DNA of 64,000 nucleotides from positions 1 to 64,000 of the forward strand of contig NZ_FUXJ01000013.1 in NCBI RefSeq assembly GCF_900167045.1, read 5' to 3'. Position 1 is the stretch's first letter, and each line of letters begins with the position of its first letter. This document shows positions 43,883 through 53,017 of the stretch, one piece after another. This DNA is from Legionella maceachernii (lineage in GTDB: Bacteria > Pseudomonadota > Gammaproteobacteria > Legionellales > Legionellaceae). Made by a program: the position numbers and the translations under genes. Under the pieces are notes generated by a model, which saw nothing but the letters and a program-made list of their open reading frames with translations, searched no databases and was not told where the DNA came from.

Positions 43883-45547
43883 ATGACTCGAATTAGTAAA
43901 GCAATCGAAGCCGGTAATATTAATGAGATTAGACAAATACTGAGTGATCGAGATGAGAATGGAGTACCTTATGAGGATATCAATAATGTGCATAACGGTT
44001 TAACAGGAGCACAAACAGGAGTATGGTATACTTTATCTTGCCTTTATCATAGTTCTACTTTAAAGCCAGAAATCGCTTGTAGTATCATCGATGAGTTTTT
44101 AAACGTCCAAGATGATGCAGGAAATCCAGTTATTGATTTAAATAGTAATCATAATCTCATTGAGATTTTGAGACGGATATTTGACCTCTATGCAGCAGGA
44201 AAAATATTTTCTTCCACAGCAAATTATTTGGTGGATCGAGTTGTAAATCTCCGAAAAAAAAATGGCTCTAGCGCTTATGACTTCACTACTGGCGAATTAG
44301 AAGATGCTTCTTTAATTGCGGCCGTATTAACTAATGATGCACACCTTGTTCGTACTTTATTAAATCTTCGCAATCCCGATGAGGTACGTACATTGGACGT
44401 AAATTATAAAGTGGACTGGACTTGGGATGAACCAACTGCGCTTGATGTTGCCTATACAGGTTGGTTTAATACTAATAAAACTCATGAAGATTTTACCCCA
44501 AACAATGAAATTATTATGCTTCTAAAAAGTGCGGGGGCAAGAAGAGCGTCTGAGATTCTATTTCCAGTTGTAGTACGCGATTTAGCTGAAGATCTCCATG
44601 AAAGTATCAAAGTATTAAGAGAGTTGGAGAACGAGAATAGGGTTGCAGATCCAAAAGGAGAAGATGAGTTAACACGCTTAAACTCGAGACTATATAGTTC
44701 AGTAGACGCTTCTAATGTCTATGCACAAGAGTGGCGGCTTATTCAAGAAATGCGGCGAAGAATTCAAAAAATTCCGGCGGATATCTCTCATCGACAAAAA
44801 TTTATCCGCTATTTCAATGAATCAGTGGACAAATTAGAAACAGCTGCTCAGTTTTATTCTCCAGGAAAAAAATTGCCTTATTTTTATAAAGAAAAACCTT
44901 GGTCGAAATTAATAAATGAATACTATTTTGTTAATTCATTCAACCACTCTATAGAGAGAGCATTCGAGGGGGATATAGGTGAGTTATTAAATTCTAAAAA
45001 TATAACCCAAAAACTTAAACAATCAGCGAATCAATTAGTTGTTACAGCTGAAGAACAGCAATTTGATTATTTAGACAAAATAGGTGTACCTGCTGAATCA
45101 GTATCAGCGATTCCTCTTTATCTTAAATCGAATATTATAAAACTAGCAAGCATAATTTCATCAATGCAAAATTATGTCATAGAATTAGATGAAAATGGGC
45201 GAGTAATTGACGCTAAAAAGCTAGCTCAATTAGCAAATCAATTAGAAATGAGAGTCACCCAATTTATTTTAAATGGAAATTTTACAGAAACCGATTGCAG
45301 CTGCTTTGTTAACTGCTGTACTTACCTCGTTGAATCATTTGAGTTAAATAACAGGAATACTGGAAAAATTGCAGCTTTTTTTATCGATATTTTAAAATAT
45401 TTAGGTGGTATTTTGAAATTAGATGTAATTGAGAGCGTTTTTCGTAAAGATGGCTTATCTTTTTTTAGTGAAAAGACTTGTCGCGAACAACGCAAAAATC
45501 AGGTATTAGATGAATTAAATCTGATCAAAAATTCAGCCGCCCTATGA
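43883..45547 (+). CDS. Ankyrin-like protein, effector candidate
   Basis: 554 residues with no signal peptide or membrane helix. It opens with an ankyrin-type half-repeat (AIEAGNINEIRQILSDRDEN), and further units are visible at about 140-215 (SLIAAVLTNDAHLVRTLLNL, ALDVAYTGWFNTNKTHED, NEIIMLLKSAGARRASEI). The remaining 330 residues are helical and charged, unrecognised. The ATG has no strong ribosome site. Ankyrin proteins of this kind are frequent Dot/Icm substrates in Legionella and Coxiella; translocation here is inferred from composition only. Confidence 0.65.
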   Translation: MTRISKAIEAGNINEIRQILSDRDENGVPYEDINNVHNGLTGAQTGVWYTLSCLYHSSTLKPEIACSIIDEFLNVQDDAGNPVIDLNSNHNLIEILRRIFDLYAAGKIFSSTANYLVDRVVNLRKKNGSSAYDFTTGELEDASLIAAVLTNDAHLVRTLLNLRNPDEVRTLDVNYKVDWTWDEPTALDVAYTGWFNTNKTHEDFTPNNEIIMLLKSAGARRASEILFPVVVRDLAEDLHESIKVLRELENENRVADPKGEDELTRLNSRLYSSVDASNVYAQEWRLIQEMRRRIQKIPADISHRQKFIRYFNESVDKLETAAQFYSPGKKLPYFYKEKPWSKLINEYYFVNSFNHSIERAFEGDIGELLNSKNITQKLKQSANQLVVTAEEQQFDYLDKIGVPAESVSAIPLYLKSNIIKLASIISSMQNYVIELDENGRVIDAKKLAQLANQLEMRVTQFILNGNFTETDCSCFVNCCTYLVESFELNNRNTGKIAAFFIDILKYLGGILKLDVIESVFRKDGLSFFSEKTCREQRKNQVLDELNLIKNSAAL

Positions 45548-45837
45548 TTTCATAATCCCAAAATACAGGTTAATTCGTAATTGCCCTGGGAAGTAGGTTG
45601 CTTTTAAAGTATTGTAAATTCTCTTTTCGTATTATCTCTCCAATGGTAGAATGATGTGTGGAAATCTGTTTGAATTTGACACTTATTATTCTTTAGATAG
45701 ATAGTTAGAATGATAATTATGCAATTACCGGTTGTATTAAATCGACAAGTCTACTTCCCTAATAAACTATTCTTTAAATATTTATTCCAATTGCTAAGCA
45801 ATTCCGCTACTATCCTTGTTTGATTGAAGCGCTCTCT

Positions 45838-46062
45838 ATGACCAAATTCCGAAATACCAAGTCTTTAAATGAATCCCTTTCTTCGTTAATGCATGAAATA
45901 ACTCAATCTCTTACCGTTATAAATGCCTATGCCAGTGGGTGTATAAACCAATTAAAATCAAAAGATTATGAAAAAAATAAAATAATAGACGCTTTATATG
46001 AGGTGAAAAAGCATACCGAACTTCTGGAAAATAAAATTAAAAAAATGTACATTAACTCTTGA
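45838..46062 (+). CDS. Free-standing histidine-kinase DHp fragment
   Basis: 74 residues from ATG 45838 (a TTG 18 bases earlier is alternative). It contains only an H-box helix pair: SLSSLMHEITQSLTVINAYA with the phospho-accepting His, then a second helix (DALYEVKKHTELLENKIKKM). It matches the HEICQPLTAINAFSKSC region of the nearby kinase at 46759. No sensor or ATPase domain is present. It may be a relic of a duplicated kinase, or a small phosphotransfer/dimerisation partner for the response regulator starting 59 bases later. Confidence 0.65.
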   Translation: MTKFRNTKSLNESLSSLMHEITQSLTVINAYASGCINQLKSKDYEKNKIIDALYEVKKHTELLENKIKKMYINS

Positions 46063-46121
46063 ATCGGGTTTTAAAAAAGTATATTTATATAGCTCTTATT
46101 AATCAGCTAGTTACATCGGGT

Positions 46122-46727
46122 ATGGGACAAAAATTAAATAATCTAACCCTCTATATTGTGGATGACGATTATGATGTGTGTAAATCGTTACGCTTTTTAT
46201 TTGAATCTTTAAATTATAAGGTGGAAACCTACACAAGCTCTCAGGATTTTTTGGAAAATATTTCTAATACTCCTGGTTGTTTAATCACAGATGTTCGCCT
46301 GCCTGAAATGAGCGGGCTTGAATTGCTTGATCAACTTAACGCAATGAAAATAAATTTGCCTGTAATTGTTATTACCGGTTATGGCGACATTCCAATGGCT
46401 GTAAGAGCTATGAAAGCGGGTGCTGTAGACTTTATTCTAAAGCCTATTAATGAACAATATATTTTAGAAGTAGTCCAAAAAACCATATCTAGTCTTAGAA
46501 ATAATGAGTTACTTCCCCCCCGTTCTAAGATTAATTTAACTGACCGAGAACAGCAAATTATTAATCTTTTATTAGAAGGAAAACTTAACAAAGAAATCGC
46601 TTTTGATTTGGGTATATCCATTTCAACCGTTGAAGCGCATCGAGCAAATATTATGAAAAAAATGAACTCCAAAAATCTGGCGCAGCTGATTAAAACTTAT
46701 TTACAAGCTCAAATGAGTATGGAATAA
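46122..46727 (+). CDS. FixJ-type response regulator
   Basis: 201 residues from ATG 46122; the frame opens at TTG 46059 but the longer N-terminus precedes the receiver domain with no homology. Receiver: YIVDDDYDVCKSL, phospho-Asp in LITDVRLPEMSG, VITGYGD, and Lys in ILKPIN. A LuxR/FixJ HTH follows: LTDREQQIINLLLEGKLNKE then IAFDLGISISTVEAHRANIM. It activates transcription when phosphorylated, presumably by the kinase encoded downstream. Confidence 0.93.
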   Translation: MGQKLNNLTLYIVDDDYDVCKSLRFLFESLNYKVETYTSSQDFLENISNTPGCLITDVRLPEMSGLELLDQLNAMKINLPVIVITGYGDIPMAVRAMKAGAVDFILKPINEQYILEVVQKTISSLRNNELLPPRSKINLTDREQQIINLLLEGKLNKEIAFDLGISISTVEAHRANIMKKMNSKNLAQLIKTYLQAQMSME

Positions 46728-46758
46728 AAATTACCAGAGAGTAATTAAGGAATGAATC

Positions 46759-48371
46759 ATGGGAGAAAATACGCTAGTTGACGATGAAATAAAAGAATTG
46801 CAGCTAATCATTAATTCACAACAACTTGAGCTAAAAAAAAAATTGAAATCATTCAAGCGCTCAGAGTTGAATTAGAACGACAATCTGAATATAAAGAGCT
46901 CTATGATTTCAGCCCATTAATGTATTTAATAATAGATACCTATTATAAAATTGATTCATTGAATTTTAGTGCAGCATCGTTTCTTGGTAGAGAAAGGGTG
47001 TTTTTATTAAATAAGTCTTTCCTTAAATTGATTGCCGGTTCATCAAAAGCATTATTTCGAAGGACAATACAATCCCTTTTAAACATGGGTTTTAAGCAGA
47101 CCTGTGAGATTGAGCTCCTCTTAAAAGGGGGAGAGAGAAAATACATTCAATTAGAATGCACTTTAAACAGAGACAAACGCATCCATTTATGTTTAAGTGA
47201 TATTACAGACCTTCATCAAAAAAAAGGTACTATTTCTTGTTTGGAGCAAAATTTAAACCTAGCTAATCAAATAATAAAATACACCACGGATGCTGTAGCC
47301 GCATTAGACACTAACCTGGTTTTTAAAATAGTAAGCCAACCTTTTTACAAGTTATTTTTTAAGATTTTTACTGCTTATGCTAGACCTGGAAGTCATTTAG
47401 AAATTTGTCTTAATAATTTACCGGATAGAAAGCAACAAATGATGAATGCTTGCAACGACGCACTTTCGGGAAAAACCTCCTACACCATCATTGAAAATAA
47501 TAATTATAATCCTGAGGTGTATTTTTATTATGAAGTCGTAGTGAGTTTTCTAAAAGGTCATGTGGCTTGTGAGAATCTTTTGTTGGTGCATATTAGGGAT
47601 TTAACAGAGTTCAAGCTAAAAGAAATGACACAGCATATCCAGCAGTCTCAGATTACTCTTTCATGCAGACTTTCTGCTATGGGGGAGATGGTCTCTGCTT
47701 TAGCGCATGAAATTTGCCAGCCATTAACGGCCATCAATGCCTTTTCCAAAAGCTGCGCTTATTTATTAAATTCCTCAATTAGTAATGAAGAGAAATACGA
47801 AAAATTGAAATTTCCTTTAAACGAAATTTCTATGCAAGCAGAACTTGCTGGTCATATCATTCATAATATGAAAAGCTTAATGCGAGGAGATAAATTAGTA
47901 ACGGAAACAATTAATATAAATGGTTTAATTGAGGATGCAATTAAAATTTTAAATTATGATTTATCAGACTTTAAAATAAAAATTCAGTTGGCATTAATGA
48001 ATAATCCTCCTCCCATTGTCGCCAATAAAATTCATTTGATGCAAATCATTTTGAATTTAGCTAGAAATAGCATGGAAGCGTTGCAAACCGTCTCAAAGCC
48101 TGATTCTACAATCATCATTAAAAGCCGGAAACTGAGAAACTTTGTTGTCGTTAAGGTCAAGGATAATGGCCCTGGCATACCTCATCAATATAAGAATATT
48201 GTCTTAAACTCTTATTTCACCACTAAAACTCAAGGAACTGGCATTGGACTAGGTATTTGTCGCTCATTAATAGAAAGATACGGTGGACATCTTCGATTTA
48301 TAAAAAATTGCAAAGGTGCAGTTTTTTACTTTATGATGCCTATTGAGCATTATACTCAAAATGGCAATTAG
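46759..48371 (+). pseudogene. PAS-containing histidine kinase, frameshifted at a poly-A run
   Basis: The true start is ATG 46759 (AAGG upstream): MGENTLVDDEIKELQLIINS, QQLELKKK, then the frame breaks in an A10 run (46833-46842) and continues IEIIQALRVELERQSEYKEL and YDFSPLMYLIID, the PAS start. Downstream: a second PAS-like region, H-box LAHEICQPLTAI, N-box LNLARNSMEAL, G1 VKDNGPGIP, F/G2 FTTKTQGTGIGLGICRSL. One base change restores a full FixL-like kinase of about 537 residues. It may be inactivated, slippage-controlled or a sequencing error. The partner regulators flank it. Confidence 0.85.
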
Positions 48372-48417
48372 AGCATAAGGTTTAGCAACCGAACCTTTTA
48401 AAATTTAAGTCAATATT

Positions 48418-48780
48418 ATGAAAAAAAAAATATATATCCTTGATGATAATCAATCCGTTTGTAATGCCATTTGTTTTTTGTTTGAATCAATGAATTTTAA
48501 AACGCAGATCTATCAAGATCCAATACGCTTTTTAGAGGAATATTCAAAAGAGGAAAAAGGATGCTTAATTGTTGACCTTTTTATGCCTTCGCTTAATGGA
48601 CTTGAACTTATTAAAACACTAAAGCAAAAAAATAGCGCTCTAGACATTATTTTAATCAGTGGGTATGTCTCTGAAGAAACAAAAAAACAGGTAATGAATG
48701 AGGGGGCTAAAGTGTTTTTACCCAAGCCGTTAAACATTGAAATTTTATTGGAAGAAGTGTGCAAAATTTTGGATAAATAA
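48418..48780 (+). CDS. Single-domain receiver (CheY-like) of the FixJ type
   Basis: 120 residues, receiver only: IYILDDNQSVCNAI, phospho-Asp in CLIVDLFMPSLNG, the Ser of ILISGYV, and Lys in FLPKPLN. It resembles the receiver of the 46122 regulator (FLFESLNYKVETY against FLFESMNFKTQIY) but lacks a DNA-binding domain. It is 46 bases after the kinase. It probably acts as a phosphate sink or competes for the kinase, or is a truncated FixJ copy. Confidence 0.9.
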   Translation: MKKKIYILDDNQSVCNAICFLFESMNFKTQIYQDPIRFLEEYSKEEKGCLIVDLFMPSLNGLELIKTLKQKNSALDIILISGYVSEETKKQVMNEGAKVFLPKPLNIEILLEEVCKILDK

Positions 48781-49003
48781 GCCTTTGCTTTAACGAAAAA
48801 AATTTTAATTTTCCCTTTTACGATATTCAGCGAATCAAAAGTCATCACATCTAATTGAATAGTGCATCTATCTGTAAATGCGTATTTATAAAAATTTATA
48901 CTAAGGTTTTCCTTTAATTTCCAAGGTAAACATTAATATATTTTAATAACAATATAAGTAATAGTTTAATAAGAATAACTTTCAAGAGAAGGAGAATAAA
49001 GCA

Positions 49004-49114
49004 ATGGAAAATCACTCTGAAAATGTAGTAAGAACTGATGATGTGATCGGAAAAGATGTTAAATCATCCAATTTAGAAGATTTAGGAAAAATTGAAGAAA
49101 TTGGCTTTCCTTGA
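49004..49114 (+). pseudogene. PRC-barrel protein, N-terminal remnant
   Basis: 36 codons after AGAAGGAG: VVRTDDVIGKDVKSSNLEDL then GKIEEIGFP and a stop. VVxxDDxIGxxVxNxxxEDLGKIEEI is the first strand pair of PRC-barrel domain proteins, usually 110 or more residues. The rest is missing apart from a trace of LVIWGKGK in the next frame. Confidence 0.65.
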
Positions 49115-49197
49115 ATTGGGCTAGTTATTTGGGGAAAAGGTAAATAACTAGCCTATTCAAAAAACGGTTATCTGAAAGCAATCAAATACCACGTCAG

Positions 49198-49410
49198 TTA
49201 TAAGTTAATGAGCTCGACTTCCTCAGCAAGTGGTCCTTTTTTGCCTTTCAAAGCTTTGAAACGCACGCTTGCCCCTCTAGGCAAACTTTTAAAACCCTCC
49301 CCTAGAATTCCTTTAAAGTGCACAAAATAATCGGTGCCGTTACTCTCTATGAATCCAAATCCTTTATCGTCTCTAAACCATTTTACGATCCCACAAATTT
49401 TTGTTTCCAT
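49198..49410 (-). CDS. Cold-shock-domain protein (Csp-like)
   Basis: 70 residues from ATG 49410 (GGGAAG upstream; a longer frame to 49440 is unlikely). The cold-shock fold shows METKICGIVKWFRDDKGFGF with RNP1 KGFGFIES, RNP2 DYFVHFKG and the basic LPRGASVRFKALKGKKGP loop. It binds single-stranded RNA or DNA and melts RNA structure. The domain is slightly shifted from CspA (DDKGFGFIESNGTDYFVHF), a common small variant. Confidence 0.92.
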   Translation of the reverse strand: METKICGIVKWFRDDKGFGFIESNGTDYFVHFKGILGEGFKSLPRGASVRFKALKGKKGPLAEEVELINL

Positions 49411-49599
49411 ATAATCTTCCCTAACTAATATTTGCTTCATCCTAAATTTTCATTTTCTGACATGAGACGGCATGCCTGATAGTAAGAGTAACAAAATTAA
49501 AAATTAGCCGCTACTAAGGTTTTCCTGATATTGCCCTAAAGAAAACACTAACCATTTCCTTTTCATTTTATAAGGATTTTTATTTTCACAATCATCTAT

Positions 49600-50513
49600 A
49601 CTGAAGAAAAAAAACTCACAATTAAGTGAGGAGCTAAAATTTACTAAAGAAAGCCTACAAACCACCATTGAAGAGTTAGGAACTTCCAATGAGGAATTAA
49701 AATCCAGCAATGAAGAAATCGAAACGTCGAAAGAAGAATTACAATCCCTCAATGAAGAGCTAACTACAGTTAATGCCGAATTGGAAAGCCGTATCGAACA
49801 GCTATCGAGTGCGCGAATGATGATATAAAAAATCTACTCGATAATTCTGAAATAGCCACAATATTTTTAGATAAAGATTATGCATTAAGCGCTTCACTCC
49901 TAAAGCGACAGAAATTATTAATTTAATTCTATCGGATGTGGGACGACCAATCTCACACATTGTTTCCAATCTTCAATATGACAATTTATTGCATGATGCG
50001 AGAGAAGTGCTGCATACCCTAAAACCTAAATCCACTGAAGTTCAGGATAAAAGCGATCACTGGTGTGTGGTTCGAATCATCCCCTACAGAACTATAAATA
50101 ATGTAATTGATGGGGTAGTCCTTACCTTTATCAATATTCACTCTCAAAAAATGGCTGAAAATCGTCTTGCTGCCCTTGAAGAGGAGTTGAAAGGGTTAAA
50201 AAATACTGAGTACGCGTTACTGAATGCTCTTGATGATTTGGTTGTTATTATCAATAAAGATAAGCAAATCCTTTTTGCCAATGATAAGTTTCTTTCAGTA
50301 TTTTCATTAGACAGGACGAAAATTATTAATGAGCCCATTTTCAATTTGAAAATTGAATGGCACATAAAAAACCTCGATCATCTCATTGATGAGACTTTAA
50401 AAGGAAGTGAGTCGCTGTTAAACCGTGAAGCAGACATTATTCCAAATAGGCCTAATGTGGTGTCCATGAAATACTCTCGGTCAATGGTGCTTATTTATTT
50501 CAAAAGCAAATAA
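49600..50513 (+). pseudogene. CheB/CheR-PAS fusion gene, C-terminal wreck
   Basis: A coiled coil ([60 protein letters not shown]) is followed by PAS (LLDNSEIATIFLDKDY) and a receptor-like region (ATEIINLILSDVGRPISHI). This is the linker and C-terminus of the CheB-CheR fusion proteins. At least two frameshifts (about 49822 and 49888) and loss of the CheB and CheR domains make it non-functional. The last open stretch, to 50513, holds another degenerate PAS (LVVIINKDKQILFANDKFLS). Confidence 0.8.
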
Positions 50514-50541
50514 ATACACAATACGCTTGATAAATACCTTT

Positions 50542-50579
50542 ACGAAACAATGCGGTTAATAAAACCTTCATTGTTTCGT
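50542..50579. terminator. Large perfect hairpin between decayed che gene and small gene
   Basis: ACGAAACAATG (50542-50552) pairs perfectly with CATTGTTTCGT (50569-50579), and inside the loop GGTT/AACC adds four pairs. It lies between convergent units. It lacks a long U-run; probable bidirectional terminator. Confidence 0.5.
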
Positions 50580-50623
50580 TGCGGTAAGTTAGAAATGAGA
50601 AAGCGTCTGACTATTGTACTACT

Positions 50624-50791
50624 TTAATTTTTTTTTTCTAAAATAAACTTTATGGATTCTTCAAAAAAAATATCAATGCTTTTTATATTAGCCCATTTGC
50701 AGTAAGAATAAATTTGTTTGAGTATTTCAGAGTCAATTTGGGCATGGATGGTAATCTTTCTTTTGTTAAAGTTACTTTTAATGAGTGGCAT
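50624..50791 (-). CDS. Small CKWA-motif protein, paralogue of 50983-51198
   Basis: 55 residues. GGGAG lies upstream of ATG 50791: MPLIKSNFNKRKITIHAQID then EILKQIYSYCKWANIKSIDI and FFEESIKFILEKKN. It aligns without gaps to the divergent neighbour, sharing M-x-L-x-K, the ID before the helix, YCKWA, ID and F-x-E. That alignment is the main evidence that both are real, because the opposite-strand frame at 50714-50920 overlaps it. Predicted strand-helix-helix, ribbon-helix-helix-like in size. Function unknown. Confidence 0.7.
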   Translation of the reverse strand: MPLIKSNFNKRKITIHAQIDSEILKQIYSYCKWANIKSIDIFFEESIKFILEKKN

Positions 50792-50982
50792 CCTAATCTC
50801 CCTTTAGTGATTAATCATCTAATATATAAACTTGGGAGAGCGGGGGATATTAGGGAATACCATAAGAAAACTAAGGTTGCCCTTAGTCATAGGAGAGTGC
50901 GCTTTAGCCTATATCAATAGAAATTTATTTCTATTTAGAAATTTTTTGATAAAATAAAAAAAAATCAAGGATTGGATATATT

Positions 50983-51198
50983 ATGGCCCTCCTAAAAGAA
51001 CAACATAAGCAAAAGAAGGTAAAATTAAATCTTGAAATTGATCAAAAACTATTCTTCATGATAAAGGAATATTGCAAATGGGCAAGTATTGATGATATAG
51101 ATTATTTCATTGAACAAATCGCTTTATTCGTATTCAAAAAAGATAAAGAATGGAAAAAATTTAAAAGCAAAACATTAAATCACGACAGTGATAAGTAG
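50983..51198 (+). CDS. Small CKWA-motif protein, paralogue of 50624-50791
   Basis: 71 residues after AAGGATTGGATATATT: MALLKEQHKQKKVKLNLEID then MIKEYCKWASIDDIDYFIEQ and IALFVFKKDKEWKKFK. Same family as the divergent gene 191 bases away, with a longer Lys-rich end. The pattern (strand, helix with CKWA, helix with D-x-F-x-E) suggests a small dimeric DNA- or protein-binding domain, but no named family is recognised. It is followed by 287 AT-rich bases with nothing visible except the promoter region of the trehalose operon. Confidence 0.7.
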   Translation: MALLKEQHKQKKVKLNLEIDQKLFFMIKEYCKWASIDDIDYFIEQIALFVFKKDKEWKKFKSKTLNHDSDK

Positions 51199-51485
51199 CT
51201 GGACAACTATATTTACTTACTCGCATTCAAATCTTGTTGCTAACGGGTGTCACTCTATTGATATCCATAAATCCTCTAAATGAATTACTGCATAAATTAA
51301 AGCAAAATTGGCATTTAAATAACGCATTTATCTTATTAATTTATTAAAAATTTAATATAAAAATGTATTAATTAAATCTCAAATTCCTTCAGCCCAACGG
51401 TTAATTCTTTCATCTTGATAGATGTAAGTTAGGAAAAATTCAGCCAAATATACTATGCTTATCCATAAGTAATTTAATCAAGGGA

Positions 51486-53015
51486 ATGGATATGAAAATA
51501 AAGGGAATTATATTCGATATGGATGGAGTAGTAACTCAAACAACAGATTTACACTTTAAAGCATGGAAAATAATTCTCGATCAATTTCTACGACAAATAA
51601 ATGAAACAAACATTGATTTTTCTCATCGAGACTATCTTTTTTATTTTGATGGTGTTTCAAGAGAAAATGGTGTAAAAAATTTTTTTAATGCATATAAGAT
51701 AGATGAATATAAAATAAGAAATTATTATAATAATTTAACAGATTGTATTAATTCAATTTGCATGAAAAAAAATAATCTTCTGCTTTCAATCATCGCTGAA
51801 GATAAAGTTCAGGTTTTTCCTGATTGTATTGAATTTATTAAATATATATCCGATTTAAATTATAAAATTGCGATAATTTCTTCCAGTAAAAATTGTCGAA
51901 AAATATTAGAACGTGCTGGAATTATTAATTTATTTCCTGTCTGTGTTGATGGTAAAACAGCGGAGGAAAAAAACATTCCAGGAAAACCAAACCCTGCAAT
52001 ATTTTTGGAAGCAGCCAACCAATTAAATTTGTTACCCGATGAATGCATGGTGGTTGAAGATGCTTTGGCGGGTGTTAGTGCAGCAAAAGAGGGAAGATTT
52101 GGTCTTGTCGTAGCACTGGATCGTGAAAATAAACTTTTTACAGAGTTTAGCCAATACAATCCCGATTATATTTTAACGGATTTATCCAAGACGCAAGTAA
52201 ATCTTTATGAAGTCTTTCTTGAAGGCAAGCCGACAACAATCACTGCATTATACTCATTGCCTATCATTTCTTCGGCGCTTAATCAACAAAGAGAAGTGGT
52301 TGTTTTTTTAGATTACGATGGAACCTTAACGCCGATTGTGGATAGACCACAAGATGCTCATTTATCCCCTGAAATGAAAAAATCACTTATCGAGCTCTGT
52401 AAAAATTATTTAACCCTTGTTATTAGTGGTCGTCAATTAGAGAATCTAAAAGAAAAAATTGGAGTTGCGGATCTGTATTATGCAGGAAATCATGGGTACG
52501 AATTTGATGGCCCTCAACATTTAAGTTTCCCGTTCGAGATGGGTCAAGAGCATCTTGGAGACATTCAATCCTTTTTTGAGAAAATAGACGCGATTTTAAA
52601 AGATATCAGAGGTTGTATGATAGAAAATAAAAAATTCACTTTATCTGTTCATTACCGCTTAGTTAACGAAAATCAACATCAATTCATTTCTTCGTCAATC
52701 GATTTACTTCTTCAAGATTATCCAAAATTATCGCGACATGAAGGAAAAAAAGTAATAGAAATTCGACCAAAAATTTCCTGGAATAAGGGAATAGCCTCTT
52801 TAAATTTTTTAAAATGGATTAAAAAAGATAATGCAAACGTAATCCCAATTTATATTGGAGATGATGTAACTGATGAAGATGCTTTCCAACTCTTCAATTT
52901 AAATGGCATTACAATCAAAGTGGGTGCAAACGCTAACACCCACGCACGCTACTTTTTAGAGTCACCAAATCATGTCAAATTTTTTCTCGATCAATTAAAT
53001 GAACTAAAGGAATAA
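51486..53015 (+). CDS. Beta-phosphoglucomutase-like HAD fused to trehalose-6-phosphate phosphatase
   Basis: 509 residues. N-terminal HAD domain (1-225): IIFDMDGVVTQTT (nucleophile D11, D13), IAIISSSKNC, GKPNPAIFLEAA and VVEDALAGVSAA, the beta-phosphoglucomutase layout. C-terminal HAD (about 268-505): FLDYDGTLTPIV (D276, D278), VISGRQLENLK, GNHGYE, IEIRPKISWNKG and YIGDDVTDEDAF, the OtsB phosphatase set. It can dephosphorylate trehalose-6-phosphate and interconvert beta-glucose-1-phosphate and glucose-6-phosphate. GGGAATGG lies upstream. The GH65 gene follows after 2 bases. The same order fused with GH65 occurs in mycobacterial OtsB1. Confidence 0.9.
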   Translation: MDMKIKGIIFDMDGVVTQTTDLHFKAWKIILDQFLRQINETNIDFSHRDYLFYFDGVSRENGVKNFFNAYKIDEYKIRNYYNNLTDCINSICMKKNNLLLSIIAEDKVQVFPDCIEFIKYISDLNYKIAIISSSKNCRKILERAGIINLFPVCVDGKTAEEKNIPGKPNPAIFLEAANQLNLLPDECMVVEDALAGVSAAKEGRFGLVVALDRENKLFTEFSQYNPDYILTDLSKTQVNLYEVFLEGKPTTITALYSLPIISSALNQQREVVVFLDYDGTLTPIVDRPQDAHLSPEMKKSLIELCKNYLTLVISGRQLENLKEKIGVADLYYAGNHGYEFDGPQHLSFPFEMGQEHLGDIQSFFEKIDAILKDIRGCMIENKKFTLSVHYRLVNENQHQFISSSIDLLLQDYPKLSRHEGKKVIEIRPKISWNKGIASLNFLKWIKKDNANVIPIYIGDDVTDEDAFQLFNLNGITIKVGANANTHARYFLESPNHVKFFLDQLNELKE

Positions 53016-53017
53016 AA

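Noticed and set aside
46059-46121. TTG-started extension of the FixJ regulator
   Set aside because: The receiver domain begins right after ATG 46122 and the extension matches nothing.
50714-50920. 68-residue plus-strand frame
   Set aside because: It overlaps the minus-strand CKWA gene, which has a ribosome site and aligns with its paralogue; this frame has no such support.
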